DNA of 64,000 nt from an uncultured Eubacteriales bacterium (GCA_934467415.1 CAKSLQ010000003.1:134708-198707); one strand, 5' to 3'; numbered from the stretch's first letter, positions 10,842 to 19,348 are shown. Program-made: numbers and translations. The notes: generated by a model from the sequence alone, not told the origin.

Positions 10842-11972
10842 GTGAAAAGCGCTGCTTTTTTCAGGCCATGCCTTCTGCTTTTTTGCATTTTGTGCATCGC
10901 CGCGGCGCTTGCCGGATGCACGGCCGGGGACGGCGGCTATACGCTCGCCTCGACCGATGCCGCCATACGTCCCGACGCCGCCGAGCAGATCACCGTGACC
11001 GAGCGCTCCTACATTGAGGTCACCACCGAGGCAACCACCGCGCGCACAGAGCCGCCCGAGGTCGTCGTCACCGGCACCTCCGCACCCGCCGTCACGACAA
11101 AGCCGCCCGTGACCGAAGCGCCGAAGGAGTATTACACGGTCAAATTCGTGGACAGTGACGGCTACACCACCGTTTCGCTGCAAACCGTGGTCGAGGGCGG
11201 CGACGCCGCGGCACCGACCATGCCCGAGAAGCGCGGCGAGCTGTATTTCCGCGGGTGGAACCGTGATTTCACCAACGTGCAGCGCAGTATGATCGTCACG
11301 GCGATCTACGCAAAGGAGCTGTTCACGGTCCGCTTTTTCGATATCGACGGCACGCTGCTGAAGACCGAGCAGGTGCATTACGGCGAGGATGCGGAAGCAC
11401 CCGAGGTTGCCGACCGCGAGGGCTATCTCTTCGACGGTTGGAGCGCCCTGTTTGACAACGTACATACCGACCTTGACGTGTATGCGACCTACTACATCGC
11501 GCCCCAGCGGGATAAGCTGCTGCTCACCCGCGCCTATGACTATCTGCCGCACACCGACAATGTGCGCGGCTGGCGCGACGAGGTCTATTACCGCCGCACG
11601 CACAATGCGGTCTTCACCGTCGGCGACACCGAGTATGCGGGTGACCGCGTGCTGTACGGCAACTTCTGCGACACCTTTGACCTCGCGGGCTACGGCTTTG
11701 AGGGGATCGAGGGGCGGCTGGTGCTGGTCGGCGCGCCGGAAGACGGGAATGAGGATGACTACACGCTGAAGCTGACTCTGTACGGCGACGGCACGGAGCT
11801 GTACAGCACCCTTCTGACCCGCGCGGGCACGAATACGCGCTTTGACGTGGACTTGAGAAATGTTGCGGAACTGACCATCGTCCTTGAACCGACGATCTAC
11901 GGCTATGTCTATTACGACGAGGCCACGTTTGTCGGCGGTATCCTGGACGGGGCATTCTATAAAGAAAACTGA
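10842..11972 (+). CDS. Lipoprotein with InlB-type repeats and an NPCBM-like domain
   Basis: A GTG start at 10842 follows GGGAGGTG (10827-10834). The signal peptide ends in the lipobox LAGC (residues about 23-26), so it is probably a membrane-anchored lipoprotein of about 376 residues. After a Thr/Pro/Glu linker come two repeats of the Listeria-Bacteroides (InlB B/Flg_new) type: TVKFVDSDG...FRGWNRDF and TVRFFDIDGT...FDGWSALF. The C-terminal 150 residues resemble the NPCBM carbohydrate-binding fold (TLKLTLYGDGTELYSTLL, then FDVDLRNVAELTIVLEP). A carbohydrate- or surface-binding role is inferred. It precedes xpt by 20 bases. Confidence 0.75.
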   Translation: MKSAAFFRPCLLLFCILCIAAALAGCTAGDGGYTLASTDAAIRPDAAEQITVTERSYIEVTTEATTARTEPPEVVVTGTSAPAVTTKPPVTEAPKEYYTVKFVDSDGYTTVSLQTVVEGGDAAAPTMPEKRGELYFRGWNRDFTNVQRSMIVTAIYAKELFTVRFFDIDGTLLKTEQVHYGEDAEAPEVADREGYLFDGWSALFDNVHTDLDVYATYYIAPQRDKLLLTRAYDYLPHTDNVRGWRDEVYYRRTHNAVFTVGDTEYAGDRVLYGNFCDTFDLAGYGFEGIEGRLVLVGAPEDGNEDDYTLKLTLYGDGTELYSTLLTRAGTNTRFDVDLRNVAELTIVLEPTIYGYVYYDEATFVGGILDGAFYKEN

Positions 11973-11992
11973 CATTGAAAGGTTTGGAGAAC

Positions 11993-12571
11993 ATGAAACT
12001 GCTGGAAGAACGGATTTTGAAGGACGGTAAGGTCGGCGCGGGCAATGTGCTGAAGGTGGACAGCTTTGTCAACCATCAGATCGACGTAAAATTTTTGAGC
12101 GAGCTCGGCCGCGAGTTTCACCGCCGCTTTGCGGACTGCGGCGTGAATAAGATCCTCACGATCGAGGCGTCCGGCATCGGCATCGCCTGCCTCACCGCGG
12201 AGTATTTCGGCGTGCCGGTCGTCTTTGCCAAGAAGACGAAGACCAACAACATCTATGCGGACGTGTACACCGCGAAGGTCGAGTCCTACACGCACGGCAC
12301 GACCTATGACATCGTGGTCTCCAAGCAGTTTCTGCGCCCCGAGGACCGGGTGCTCATCATCGACGATTTTCTCGCCAAGGGCAGCGCGCTCAAGGGGCTG
12401 ATCGAGCTGATCGGCCATGCGGGCGCGACGGTGGTCGGCGCGGGCATCGTCATCGAGAAGGCGTATCAGCCGGGCGGCGAGCTCATCCGTTCGATGGGCG
12501 TCCGGGTGGAATCGCTGGCGCGCATTGCGTCCATGAGCGAGGAAGACGGCGTGAAGTTTGTCGAGGAATAA
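11993..12571 (+). CDS. xpt: Xanthine phosphoribosyltransferase
   Basis: Purine salvage: xanthine plus PRPP to XMP. 192 residues, family length. Start ATG at 11993 gives MKLLEERILKDGKVG. The PRPP-binding loop reads VLIIDDFLAKGSA, and ILTIEASGIGIACLTAEYFG matches the substrate region. In Bacillus, xpt is often under a purine riboswitch; only 20 bases separate it from the lipoprotein gene here, so no riboswitch is possible in that gap. Confidence 0.94.
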   Translation: MKLLEERILKDGKVGAGNVLKVDSFVNHQIDVKFLSELGREFHRRFADCGVNKILTIEASGIGIACLTAEYFGVPVVFAKKTKTNNIYADVYTAKVESYTHGTTYDIVVSKQFLRPEDRVLIIDDFLAKGSALKGLIELIGHAGATVVGAGIVIEKAYQPGGELIRSMGVRVESLARIASMSEEDGVKFVEE

Positions 12572-12585
12572 AAGCTGCATACAGA

Positions 12586-12617
12586 CAAAAAGCGACGGCC
12601 GGAGCCGTCGCTTTTTT
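12586..12617 (+). terminator. Strong terminator after xpt
   Basis: The arms AAAAAGCGACGGC and GCCGTCGCTTTTT pair perfectly around a 4-nt loop (CGGA). It is usable from both strands, so it also ends the minus-strand gene at 12631. Confidence 0.92.
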
Positions 12618-12630
12618 CGTTGGTGTGCGA

Positions 12631-12735
12631 TCAGCCGCAGCAGCAGCCGAACAGAAGAATAATCAGCGCAAGGATGATGATCCAGGTGCAGTTATTGCCG
12701 TCAAACAGATTGCAAAGGCAGTTGTTCATAAACAT
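12631..12735 (-). CDS. 34-residue Cys-rich membrane peptide
   Basis: Too short for usual gene calling. The translation begins MFMNNCLCNLFDGNNC, then a hydrophobic helix (WIIILALIILLF), then GCCCG. It thus has three Cys before and three after a single membrane segment. AGGA lies 8 bases ahead of the start and the shared terminator follows the stop. Tiny proteins with this Asn/Cys head, one helix and a Cys tail are common in spore-forming Clostridia and sometimes appear as coat-like peptides, from memory. No function can be assigned. Confidence 0.6.
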   Translation of the reverse strand: MFMNNCLCNLFDGNNCTWIIILALIILLFGCCCG

Positions 12736-12832
12736 GACCGATCCTTTCTTATGTGTGGAAAGCGCAAAGTGCGGCGGGCGCACCCTTTGCCTCCCCCACT
12801 GTCATGTTATGAATCGCCGCCGAAAGTGTGCA

Positions 12833-13321
12833 TCAGCCCTTGGTGAGACCGTGCGCAAAGCCGCTCGGGTCGGCCGAGCAGACGTCGCCGCCGACGACGC
12901 GGTTCTTGTAGACCAGGATGTTGGCATAGACCGGGTCGGTATAGCCGTCATAATTGGTGACGCTGTAGGTGTAGCGCATCATCCGCTTGCCCTTGTAGCG
13001 CGAGAGATCCAGCCCCTCGCTCTTTTGCAGCTCGTTGTAGGCGGCGAAGACACGGTCAAACTCCTTCGGGATCAGCACCTCGCATGTCTCGACGGGCGTC
13101 TCGTCAACGACGTAGCCGAACTGCGAGAGAAACTGCACGCGGTCGCCCGCCTCCCGGATGCGGTCAAAACGGATCTGCTCCCCGGCGCTTTCGATCTTCG
13201 CGGCGGGCGCGGGGCTCTCGTAGGACGGGATGAACAGGATCAGCGCGAGGATCGCGAGAAATGCGAGCGCGGCGATCGAAGCAAATTTCAGCGTACTCAT
13301 GCGGACGGAGCGGACGAACAT
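12833..13321 (-). CDS. DUF4830-type membrane-anchored protein
   Basis: 162 residues. An N-terminal membrane segment (FASIAALAFLAILALILFI) precedes an extracytoplasmic domain. The domain has the pattern I recall for DUF4830: FLSQFGYVVDETPVE, YNELQKSEGLDLSRYKGKR, YTYSVTNYDG, and the ending VYANILVYKNRVVGGDVCS. The start at 13321 has GGGGGAA in front; the inner Met at 13300 has no ribosome-binding site. Function unknown. Confidence 0.75.
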   Translation of the reverse strand: MFVRSVRMSTLKFASIAALAFLAILALILFIPSYESPAPAAKIESAGEQIRFDRIREAGDRVQFLSQFGYVVDETPVETCEVLIPKEFDRVFAAYNELQKSEGLDLSRYKGKRMMRYTYSVTNYDGYTDPVYANILVYKNRVVGGDVCSADPSGFAHGLTKG

Positions 13322-13384
13322 AGAAAAATTCCCCCTTGGCGTATTTGGTACAGCATACGCCCGGGGGAATCGTTTTATGCACGT

Positions 13385-14284
13385 TCAGACGATCTCCGCA
13401 TAATATTTCTGCAAAAGCCGCACGGGATGGTAGGATTGCTTGGAGCGGCGCAGACCCTCGTTGCCGTCGTCCTCCTCGCGGTTGACAAAGCGCACGTCGG
13501 GGTAGGCGTTTGCCTCCAGCGTCACCAGCATCGGGTAGATGCCGCGCACGGCGGGCAGCCCCTTTTCGATGTGGATCATCAGCGTGTCGCCGATCTTCTC
13601 CATGACGGAAAAGCCGAGGATGCGGCCGCCGTCGGTCAGCAGGCGGGTGTCGAGCGGCAGACGGCCGAGCAGGGGAAGAATGCGGCGGCAGGCCGCAAGC
13701 TCCTCTTTGGCCGAGGCGCTGTCGTCGTCGTCCGCCGCCGTGTAGGCGTCGAAGAAGGCGGCAAGCGCGGCGGCGTTTTCCGCCGTGAGCGGCTCGAAGC
13801 GGTAATCCGGATGCTCGCGCAGGAATGCGTTGACGTGGTTTTTCTGCGTGTGGTAGCTTTTGCCGTGAAATTGGCGCAGGTCGGCGGCGTCGTAGATGTA
13901 GTCCGCCGCGCCGTCATTTGCGCCGAAGCGGATGCGGTCGCCGAAGGCGGCCTCGAGCGGGGCCTTTTCGTCCTCGCCGACGGGGCAGAGGCGCAGCGGC
14001 GTGCCGTAGGCATCGAGCAGGGCGCGCACGGTCGGGACGACGTCGGCCGCACCCGCCGCGGGCGAAAAGCAAAGGTTTTTGCCGCAGTGCTCGGCGAGGG
14101 CGACATGGCCGTCCGCCGTCACAAGCTCGGTGTCAAGCGCCGCCTCCCACATCAGCACGTTGCCCGCACTGCGGTCGCAGATGACCGGGGAGGGCGAGGC
14201 CGCAAACAGGCTTTGCAGCTCGGCCGCGTGTGCCGGGGTGATGCGCGTGCGTTCAATTTTAACTCTGGTTTCTATGATACTCAT
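13385..14284 (-). CDS. DUF2156 / phosphatidylglycerol lysyltransferase-C-like protein
   Basis: 299 residues, cytoplasmic, no membrane segment. It shows the acyltransferase-like fold of the LPG synthase C-terminal family: LYDAADLRQF-like (IYDAADLRQFHGKSYHTQKN), then FDAY, LGFSVMEKIGDTLMIHIEK, and the near-terminal FVNREEDDGNEGLRRSKQSY. These are hallmarks of DUF2156 GNAT-like proteins in Bacillota. Without the membrane half of MprF it is a stand-alone version whose substrate is unknown. It overlaps rnhA by 4 bases (14281-14284), so the two are translationally coupled. Confidence 0.8.
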   Translation of the reverse strand: MSIIETRVKIERTRITPAHAAELQSLFAASPSPVICDRSAGNVLMWEAALDTELVTADGHVALAEHCGKNLCFSPAAGAADVVPTVRALLDAYGTPLRLCPVGEDEKAPLEAAFGDRIRFGANDGAADYIYDAADLRQFHGKSYHTQKNHVNAFLREHPDYRFEPLTAENAAALAAFFDAYTAADDDDSASAKEELAACRRILPLLGRLPLDTRLLTDGGRILGFSVMEKIGDTLMIHIEKGLPAVRGIYPMLVTLEANAYPDVRFVNREEDDGNEGLRRSKQSYHPVRLLQKYYAEIV

Positions 14285-14721
14285 GAAAGAAATTTTTCAG
14301 CCTCCGATACGGCGAGACGGTCGCAGCGTTCATTGTAGGGATGCCCGGCGTGCCCCTTGACCCAGATGAGGGTGACGCGGTGCATGTCGAGCAGGTCGAG
14401 CAGCCGCTCCCACAGGTCGATGTTGAGCGCGGGCTTGCCGTCACTCTTTTTCCAGCCTTTTTGGCGCCAGCCGACCGCCCATTTTTTGTTGACGGCATCC
14501 ACGAGGTATTTCGAGTCCGAGGTCAGCACCACCTCGCACGGCTCCTTCAGCGCGGCCAGCCCGGTGATCGCGCCGAGCAGCTCCATGCGGTTGTTGGTGG
14601 TCAGCGCTTCGCCGCCCGAAAACTCCTTTTCAATCCCGCCGTAGACGAGGATCGCACCGTAGCCGCCGGGGCCGGGATTGCCCTTGCAGGCACCGTCCGT
14701 ATATAATTCTACCTTTTTCAT
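14281..14721 (-). CDS. rnhA: Ribonuclease HI
   Basis: Degrades the RNA strand of RNA-DNA hybrids. 146 residues, standard size. The four-acid catalytic set is visible: D9 in YTDGACKGNPGPGGYG, the Glu in NNRMELLG, the Asp in TSDSKYLVD, and the Asp in NERCDRLA. WVKGHAGHPYNE is the usual His-containing loop. It is the first gene of a two-gene unit with the DUF2156 gene, behind a probable promoter at 14757-14785. Confidence 0.96.
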   Translation of the reverse strand: MKKVELYTDGACKGNPGPGGYGAILVYGGIEKEFSGGEALTTNNRMELLGAITGLAALKEPCEVVLTSDSKYLVDAVNKKWAVGWRQKGWKKSDGKPALNIDLWERLLDLLDMHRVTLIWVKGHAGHPYNERCDRLAVSEAEKFLS

Positions 14722-14756
14722 GGGTGTCCTTTCCGAAAAACAGTTGTCCGTCAGCT

Positions 14757-14785
14757 ATTTTATCATGCCTGCGGCGAAAAAGCAA
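14757..14785 (-). promoter_or_regulatory. Probable promoter for rnhA
   Basis: On the minus strand, TTGCTT (14785-14780) and TAAAAT (14762-14757) are separated by 17 bases, about 36 bases ahead of rnhA. Confidence 0.5.
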
Positions 14786-14805
14786 GAAAAGCCGTGAGGG
14801 AAAAC

Positions 14806-14834
14806 TGGACATTTTTCGACAAAGATGATAGAAT
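14806..14834 (+). promoter_or_regulatory. Promoter for the GHL10 gene
   Basis: TGGACA (14806-14811) and TAGAAT (14829-14834), 17 bases apart. The leader is about 95 bases. Confidence 0.6.
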
Positions 14835-14935
14835 AGGGCAAAGCGAGCCGTTTTCGGCGCGTCTGCATATTCCGTCCGCGCACCCGCATAGGCTTTACCG
14901 TGCGGGCGGACGAGCCTGCACGAAGGAGGCAAAAA

Positions 14936-16477
14936 ATGAGTGAGAAGAAACTGAACATCCTGCTTTCGTGCGCCCTGCTTCTTTTGCTGATTTCCGCGGT
15001 GCTGCCGCTCGTGCTGCTGTTTTCCGGCCCGACGGTCGCCGCCGCGCCCGCGATGCCCGAGGAGGAGGCGCCGCCGACGGCGCTGGCCGGCCTCCGGGAC
15101 GCGGACGCCGAGATGCGCGGCCTGTGGATCGCCACCGTCAACAACATCAATTTCCCGTCGCGGCAGGGCATGAGCGCCTCGGCGCTCGCCGCCGAGCTTA
15201 ACGGCATCGTGGATTTTGCCGCCGACGCCGGGTTCAATACGATCTTCTTCCAGGTGCGCCCCGCGGCCGACGCGCTCTACCGCTCGTCGCTGTTCCCGGC
15301 GTCGAGATTTGTCTCCGGCGAGGCGGGCAAAGCGCCCGACGGCGACTTCGACTGCCTCGGCCACCTCACCCGCGCGGCGCACGAAAAGCAGATCGCCGTG
15401 TACGCCTGGGTCAACCCGCTGCGCGTGACGACCGGCAGCGCCGCCTATCCGCAGACCGACCGCACCCTGCTGCCCGCCGACAGCTACGCTGCAAAGCATC
15501 CGGAAACCGTCGTCGCCTACGCGGACGGCAAGCTCTATTTTAACGCGGGACTGCCCGAGGTGCGGCAGCTCGCTGCCGACGGCGTGCGCGAGATCTGCGA
15601 GAATTACGCGGTGGACGGCATTATCTTTGACGATTATTTCTACCCTTATCCGGTGGACGGCGCCGCCTTTGATGATGACGCGGCCTACGCCGCCTACGGG
15701 GCGGCCTTCGCCGACCGCGCCGACTTCCGGCGCGACAGCGTGAACAAGCTCGTCAAGGCCTGCTACGACGCCGCCAAGGCGGCGGATCCCGCCGTCCGCT
15801 TCGGCGTGTCCCCCTTCGGCATCTGGAGGAACGGGGACGGCGAAAACGGCGGCAGCGCGACGCGCGGCCTCTCGGCCTACGACGCGATCTATTGCGATGC
15901 GCTCGCCTGGGTCGCGGGCGGCTACGTCGATTACCTTGCGCCGCAGCTCTACTGGTCGTTTGACACCGCGAGCGCGCGCTATGACACGCTCTGCGAATGG
16001 TGGAACCGCGCGCTCGATTCCAGCGGGGTCGATCTCTACATCAACCACGGCGCGTACCGCTACGCCGAAGGGAAGATGGAGCGCGGCGAGATGACGAAGC
16101 AGACCGAATATGCGCGCGACCTGTACGCCTACCGGGGCAGCCTGTACTACGGCTATACCGCCCTGCGCGACAACGCGGGCGGCGTGACCGACGAGGTAAA
16201 GGCGCTGTTCTCGAAGGCGATCTCCTACCCGGATTATGTGGACGACGGCAGCCTGCCTGTGCTGGCCGCGGTGGAGGACGGCGCACACGTCACCGCCGCG
16301 TCGCTCACGCTCACCGGCAAATCGAACCTCGCTTACCCGATCAGCATCAACGGCATCACGCCCTACCGCAAAAAGGACGGCAGCTTCTCGCTCACGCTTG
16401 CCCTCGGCGCGGGCGACAATCTCATCACCGTGCAGAACGGCGCGGCCAAGCTTGAGCTGATCGTCACGAAAGATTAA
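14936..16477 (+). CDS. Exported GHL10 (DUF187) glycoside-hydrolase-like protein
   Basis: 513 residues. ATG at 14936 sits behind AAGGAGG (14923-14929). A signal or anchor segment (ILLSCALLLLLISAVLPLVL) precedes the domain. The GHL10 TIM-barrel is recognisable: MRGLWIATVNNINFPSRQGM, GFNTIFFQVRPAADALYRS, VYAWVNPLRVTTG, YAVDGIIFDDYFYPYPV, FGVSPFGIWRN and DYLAPQLYWSFD. Family members are proposed to act on cell-wall or polysaccharide material; substrate not proven. The C-terminal 90 residues form a small beta domain. It is followed closely by the SLH protein gene, which has its own promoter. Confidence 0.85.
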   Translation: MSEKKLNILLSCALLLLLISAVLPLVLLFSGPTVAAAPAMPEEEAPPTALAGLRDADAEMRGLWIATVNNINFPSRQGMSASALAAELNGIVDFAADAGFNTIFFQVRPAADALYRSSLFPASRFVSGEAGKAPDGDFDCLGHLTRAAHEKQIAVYAWVNPLRVTTGSAAYPQTDRTLLPADSYAAKHPETVVAYADGKLYFNAGLPEVRQLAADGVREICENYAVDGIIFDDYFYPYPVDGAAFDDDAAYAAYGAAFADRADFRRDSVNKLVKACYDAAKAADPAVRFGVSPFGIWRNGDGENGGSATRGLSAYDAIYCDALAWVAGGYVDYLAPQLYWSFDTASARYDTLCEWWNRALDSSGVDLYINHGAYRYAEGKMERGEMTKQTEYARDLYAYRGSLYYGYTALRDNAGGVTDEVKALFSKAISYPDYVDDGSLPVLAAVEDGAHVTAASLTLTGKSNLAYPISINGITPYRKKDGSFSLTLALGAGDNLITVQNGAAKLELIVTKD

Positions 16478-16505
16478 GATTTTCCGAAGCTGCGCGCCCG
16501 CGGCA

Positions 16506-16534
16506 TTGACAAGTCATGCGGCGCATGGTATGAT
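16506..16534 (+). promoter_or_regulatory. Promoter for the SLH protein gene
   Basis: TTGACA (16506-16511) and TATGAT (16529-16534), 17-base spacer; near-consensus, as expected for an abundant surface protein. Confidence 0.8.
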
Positions 16535-16603
16535 ATTTTCGGGGAAGTTTCCCCGCGGAATGACGAAAAAACAAGGAATACAGACAGTAAAAAGGAGCCC
16601 GAA

Positions 16604-18373
16604 ATGAAGAAAAAGATTCTGACGCTTGCCCTTCTGCTCGTTACGGCGCTCGCACTGGCGCTCGGCGCTGCGGCGGCGGAATGCAACCACAACTATGTTG
16701 AACAGGTCGGCCGCGTGCCCGCCACCTGCACGGCGAAGGGCTCGATCCCCTATGTCTGCTCCAAGTGCGGTGCGCAGAAGACCGAGGAGATCCCGATGCT
16801 GGAGCACGATTTTGTCGAGTCGGCGCGCGTCGCCCCCACCTGCACCGAGGCGGGCTCTGTGACCTACAAGTGCTCGATGTGCGGCACGGAAACGACCGAG
16901 AAGCTCGATATGCTCGGCCACGAATGGAAAGAAACCGCAAAGACCGCACCCACCTGCACCGAGGCGGGCAAGGCCGTCTTCCGCTGCACCCGCTGCGCCG
17001 AGGAGAAGACCGAGGAGATCAAGGCGCTCGGCCACGACTTCTCGGTGTTCAAGAGCACCTCCGCCACCTGTACGGCGCGCGGCGAAAGCACCTATCAGTG
17101 CTCCCGCTGCAAGGAGCTGACGCTCAAGAGCGAGAACGCGCTCGGCCATGACTACAAGGAGAGCGGCGGCCCGACCTGCACCGAGAGCGGCAAGATCACC
17201 TACACCTGCAAGCGCTGCGGCAATGTGACCGTGAGCGCGACCAAGAAGGCGCTCGGCCACGACCTCCCCGCCGACTCCTCCTCCGCATGGCGCGTCTACA
17301 AGAGGGCGACCTGCGAGGAATCCGGCAGTAAGCGCGCCAAGTGCAAGCGCTGCGGCGAGTATGTCTATGTGGACATCCCGCGCACCGATCACAGCTACGG
17401 CGACCTGACGCTGACGAAGCTGCCGACCTCGAGCACGACCGGCAAGGCCGCGTACACCTGCGAGGACTGCGGCACCACCAAGACGGTCACGATCGCGCGC
17501 GGCACGAAGGACCTCTCGGACTACCGTGTGCCGAACGTGACGGCCTCGGTGGAGGACGGCCTGGTTGCCGCGGGCACGAAGGTCAGCTTCACCTGCCCGC
17601 TCGGCGAGGCGGATATCTACTACGCGCTCGGCGGCAAGGACCCCACGCGCAAGGCGACGCGCACGAAGTTTGATCCGGACGAGCCGCTCGTCCTCACGCA
17701 GACGACCATTGTCAAGGCCTGCGCCATGTACGAGACGGCGGAGACCTCGGATATTCTCAGCCTGCTCTATCTCGTCAAGGACGGCAAGAGCGAAGTCTAT
17801 CTCGTCCCGGATGCATCCAAGGGCGGCTATATGAAGCTGCCGAACGACCGCCGGTTCCGCCCGGAGGACAAGGCGACCCGCTATGAGGTCATCGAGGCGA
17901 TGGACAAGCTGTTTGATTCGTATGCCGAGCCGTCGGACACCGTGTTCACCGATGTGGACAAGGCGCATAAGGCGATGGTGGCCAAGTTCGTCGGCGCAAA
18001 GCTGCTGGACGGCTATGAGGACGGCACGTTCCGCGGCGACGCGAACATCAAGCGCAGTGAGCTTGCCAAGGTGCTGGCGCTGGCGCTCGGCCTGGATACG
18101 AAGAATGTCATCGTCGCATCCTCCAAACGCTTTGACGATGTGTCGGTCAAGCACTGGGCATACGGCTATATCTACGCCATGAGCAAGGAGGGCTACCTCA
18201 AGGGCGACAACGGCAGATTCCGCCCGGATGACAACATCACGCGCGCGGAACTTGTCACCGTGCTCAACCGCGTCGCCGGTGTGAAAAACGGCAGCGGCGT
18301 GCGCATTGCCGATGTGGACAGCTCGCACTGGGCATACGGTTATATCTGCGGCGCGGTCTACCGCTCCCGCTGA
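16604..18373 (+). CDS. S-layer-homology protein with seven CxxC repeats
   Basis: 589 residues, exported (signal KKKILTLALLLVTALALALG). Residues about 26-300 hold repeats of roughly 40 residues with the pattern ATCTxxG...Y.CxxCG...LGHD; seven CxxC pairs are seen (CSKC, CSMC, CTRC, CSRC, CKRC, CKRC, CEDC). A chitobiase-C-like beta domain (about 305-370, DIYYALGGKDPTRKAT) follows. Three SLH-type repeats finish the protein (FRPEDKATRYEVIEAM, YEDGTFRGDANIKRSELAKV, FRPDDNITRAELVTVL), which normally tether proteins to secondary wall polymers. The repeats may bind metal or form disulfides. Role inferred as surface protein only. Confidence 0.88.
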   Translation: MKKKILTLALLLVTALALALGAAAAECNHNYVEQVGRVPATCTAKGSIPYVCSKCGAQKTEEIPMLEHDFVESARVAPTCTEAGSVTYKCSMCGTETTEKLDMLGHEWKETAKTAPTCTEAGKAVFRCTRCAEEKTEEIKALGHDFSVFKSTSATCTARGESTYQCSRCKELTLKSENALGHDYKESGGPTCTESGKITYTCKRCGNVTVSATKKALGHDLPADSSSAWRVYKRATCEESGSKRAKCKRCGEYVYVDIPRTDHSYGDLTLTKLPTSSTTGKAAYTCEDCGTTKTVTIARGTKDLSDYRVPNVTASVEDGLVAAGTKVSFTCPLGEADIYYALGGKDPTRKATRTKFDPDEPLVLTQTTIVKACAMYETAETSDILSLLYLVKDGKSEVYLVPDASKGGYMKLPNDRRFRPEDKATRYEVIEAMDKLFDSYAEPSDTVFTDVDKAHKAMVAKFVGAKLLDGYEDGTFRGDANIKRSELAKVLALALGLDTKNVIVASSKRFDDVSVKHWAYGYIYAMSKEGYLKGDNGRFRPDDNITRAELVTVLNRVAGVKNGSGVRIADVDSSHWAYGYICGAVYRSR

Positions 18374-18384
18374 ATGAACAAACG

Positions 18385-18417
18385 CAAAAAACCGCTCGGA
18401 AACGAGCGGTTTTTTGC
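18385..18417 (+). terminator. Terminator after the SLH gene
   Basis: AAAAAACCGCTCG and CGAGCGGTTTTTT pair around GAAA. Confidence 0.92.
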
Positions 18418-18423
18418 GTGTTT

Positions 18424-18669
18424 AAGGCTTCCCCAACGGGGAAGGCTTGGATGCGGCGGGAGACAGATGGTGCATTTTCACAATCTATCTGTGCCTCCCC
18501 CCGGCAAAGGGAGTGTGGTACGGAACGCGCTGCGTTCCTAATGGGTTTCCCTTACGGGAAACATCACGCGCACCGGAGGGATTGTTGCCAAGTAAAAGAA
18601 CAACCCCTCAGTCACCTACGGTGACAGCTCCCCTTGCACAGGGGAGCCGAATGGTATGTGCGGCTTTTG
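18424..18669. repeat. Intergenic repeat cluster, left copy beside the ribbon-helix-helix gene
   Basis: It holds a GGGAGACAGATGG / AATCTATCTGTGCCTCCC module, then hairpin modules. The last 69 bases (18601-18669) are identical to 19201-19269, exactly 600 bases away. The cluster includes the hairpin GCTCCCCTTGCACAGGGGAG. Non-coding. Confidence 0.8.
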
Positions 18670-18713
18670 CACCGACCGAAAAGATGCCGCACCGCGCCTG
18701 CGCATGTGCGCCC

Positions 18714-18890
18714 TTATTTGCCGCTGTCCTCCATGTCATCGAGGGCATAGCGGCAGCATTGCAGCACGAGGTTGTTGAACGAAATGCCGTTCTGCTGCGC
18801 CAACGTCGCGAGGTCTTCGTACAGGTCTTCGGTAAACCGAATGGTACGGGAAACATTCGCGTTCTTGAATTTTGTATCTACCTTGAACAT
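18714..18890 (-). CDS. Small ribbon-helix-helix DNA-binding protein
   Basis: 58 residues from the ATG at 18890, which has GGTGGTG in front; a longer start at 18917 adds 9 residues but lacks a good ribosome-binding site. SRTIRFTEDLYEDLATLAQQ is an Arc/CopG-like beta strand plus first helix, and NGISFNNLVLQCCRYALDDM the second helix. Such proteins repress their own operon or act as antitoxins, but no toxin partner lies next to it. The gene sits between two near-identical repeat blocks, as if carried on a small mobile unit. Confidence 0.7.
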   Translation of the reverse strand: MFKVDTKFKNANVSRTIRFTEDLYEDLATLAQQNGISFNNLVLQCCRYALDDMEDSGK

Positions 18891-19035
18891 ACAGTCACCA
18901 CCGATCTCATATTTCATCTTAATTTTATATCAAAAAGCGGTTATTCGATATAACTTTAAGAGGACACGAAAGCGGGTATATTTATAGTTTTACTATTGAA
19001 GCTGAAACATATTACAGAAATATAATCTTTTTGTA

Positions 19036-19064
19036 TTGACAATGGTTTACAGGCGTGCTATTCT
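19036..19064 (+). promoter_or_regulatory. Promoter-like sequence without an obvious gene
   Basis: TTGACA (19036-19041) and TATTCT (19059-19064), 17-base spacer. Downstream is only the repeat at 19098-19269 and a strong hairpin at 19311-19348. It could make a short repeat-derived RNA of about 270 bases, or be fortuitous. The stretch 18891-19405 holds no other feature. Confidence 0.35.
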
Positions 19065-19097
19065 ATACTCGGAGCATTGTCGCCGCATATAAAAAAC

Positions 19098-19269
19098 GGC
19101 GGGAGACAGACGGAGCATTTTTCACAATCTATCTGTGCCTCCCTTGTGCAAAGGGAGGTGGCGGCGTAGCCGACGGAGGGATTGTTGCAAAGCAAAGAAA
19201 CAACCCCTCAGTCACCTACGGTGACAGCTCCCCTTGCACAGGGGAGCCGAATGGTATGTGCGGCTTTTG
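19098..19269. repeat. Intergenic repeat cluster, right copy beside the ribbon-helix-helix gene
   Basis: Opens with CGGGAGACAGACGGAGCATT and contains CTCCCTTGTGCAAAGGGAGG. Bases 19201-19269 equal 18601-18669 exactly. Same direct orientation as the left copy. Confidence 0.8.
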
Positions 19270-19310
19270 TACAAACCGAAAAATGCCGCCGCCCATACAA
19301 TCCCATACAA

Positions 19311-19348
19311 TAAAGAAAAGCCGGAGCACAGCTCACGGCTTTTCTTTA
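19311..19348 (-). terminator. Bidirectional terminator
   Basis: TAAAGAAAAGCCG (19311-19323) and CGGCTTTTCTTTA (19336-19348) are exact reverse complements. It probably ends the minus-strand gene at 19406 and anything read from 19064. Confidence 0.85.

Noticed and set aside
11973..11992. Purine riboswitch ahead of xpt
   Set aside because: Only 20 bases separate it from the previous gene.
12620..14338. A 572-residue plus-strand frame
   Set aside because: It is antisense to the 34-residue peptide, DUF4830 and DUF2156 genes, all of which have ribosome-binding sites and family motifs.
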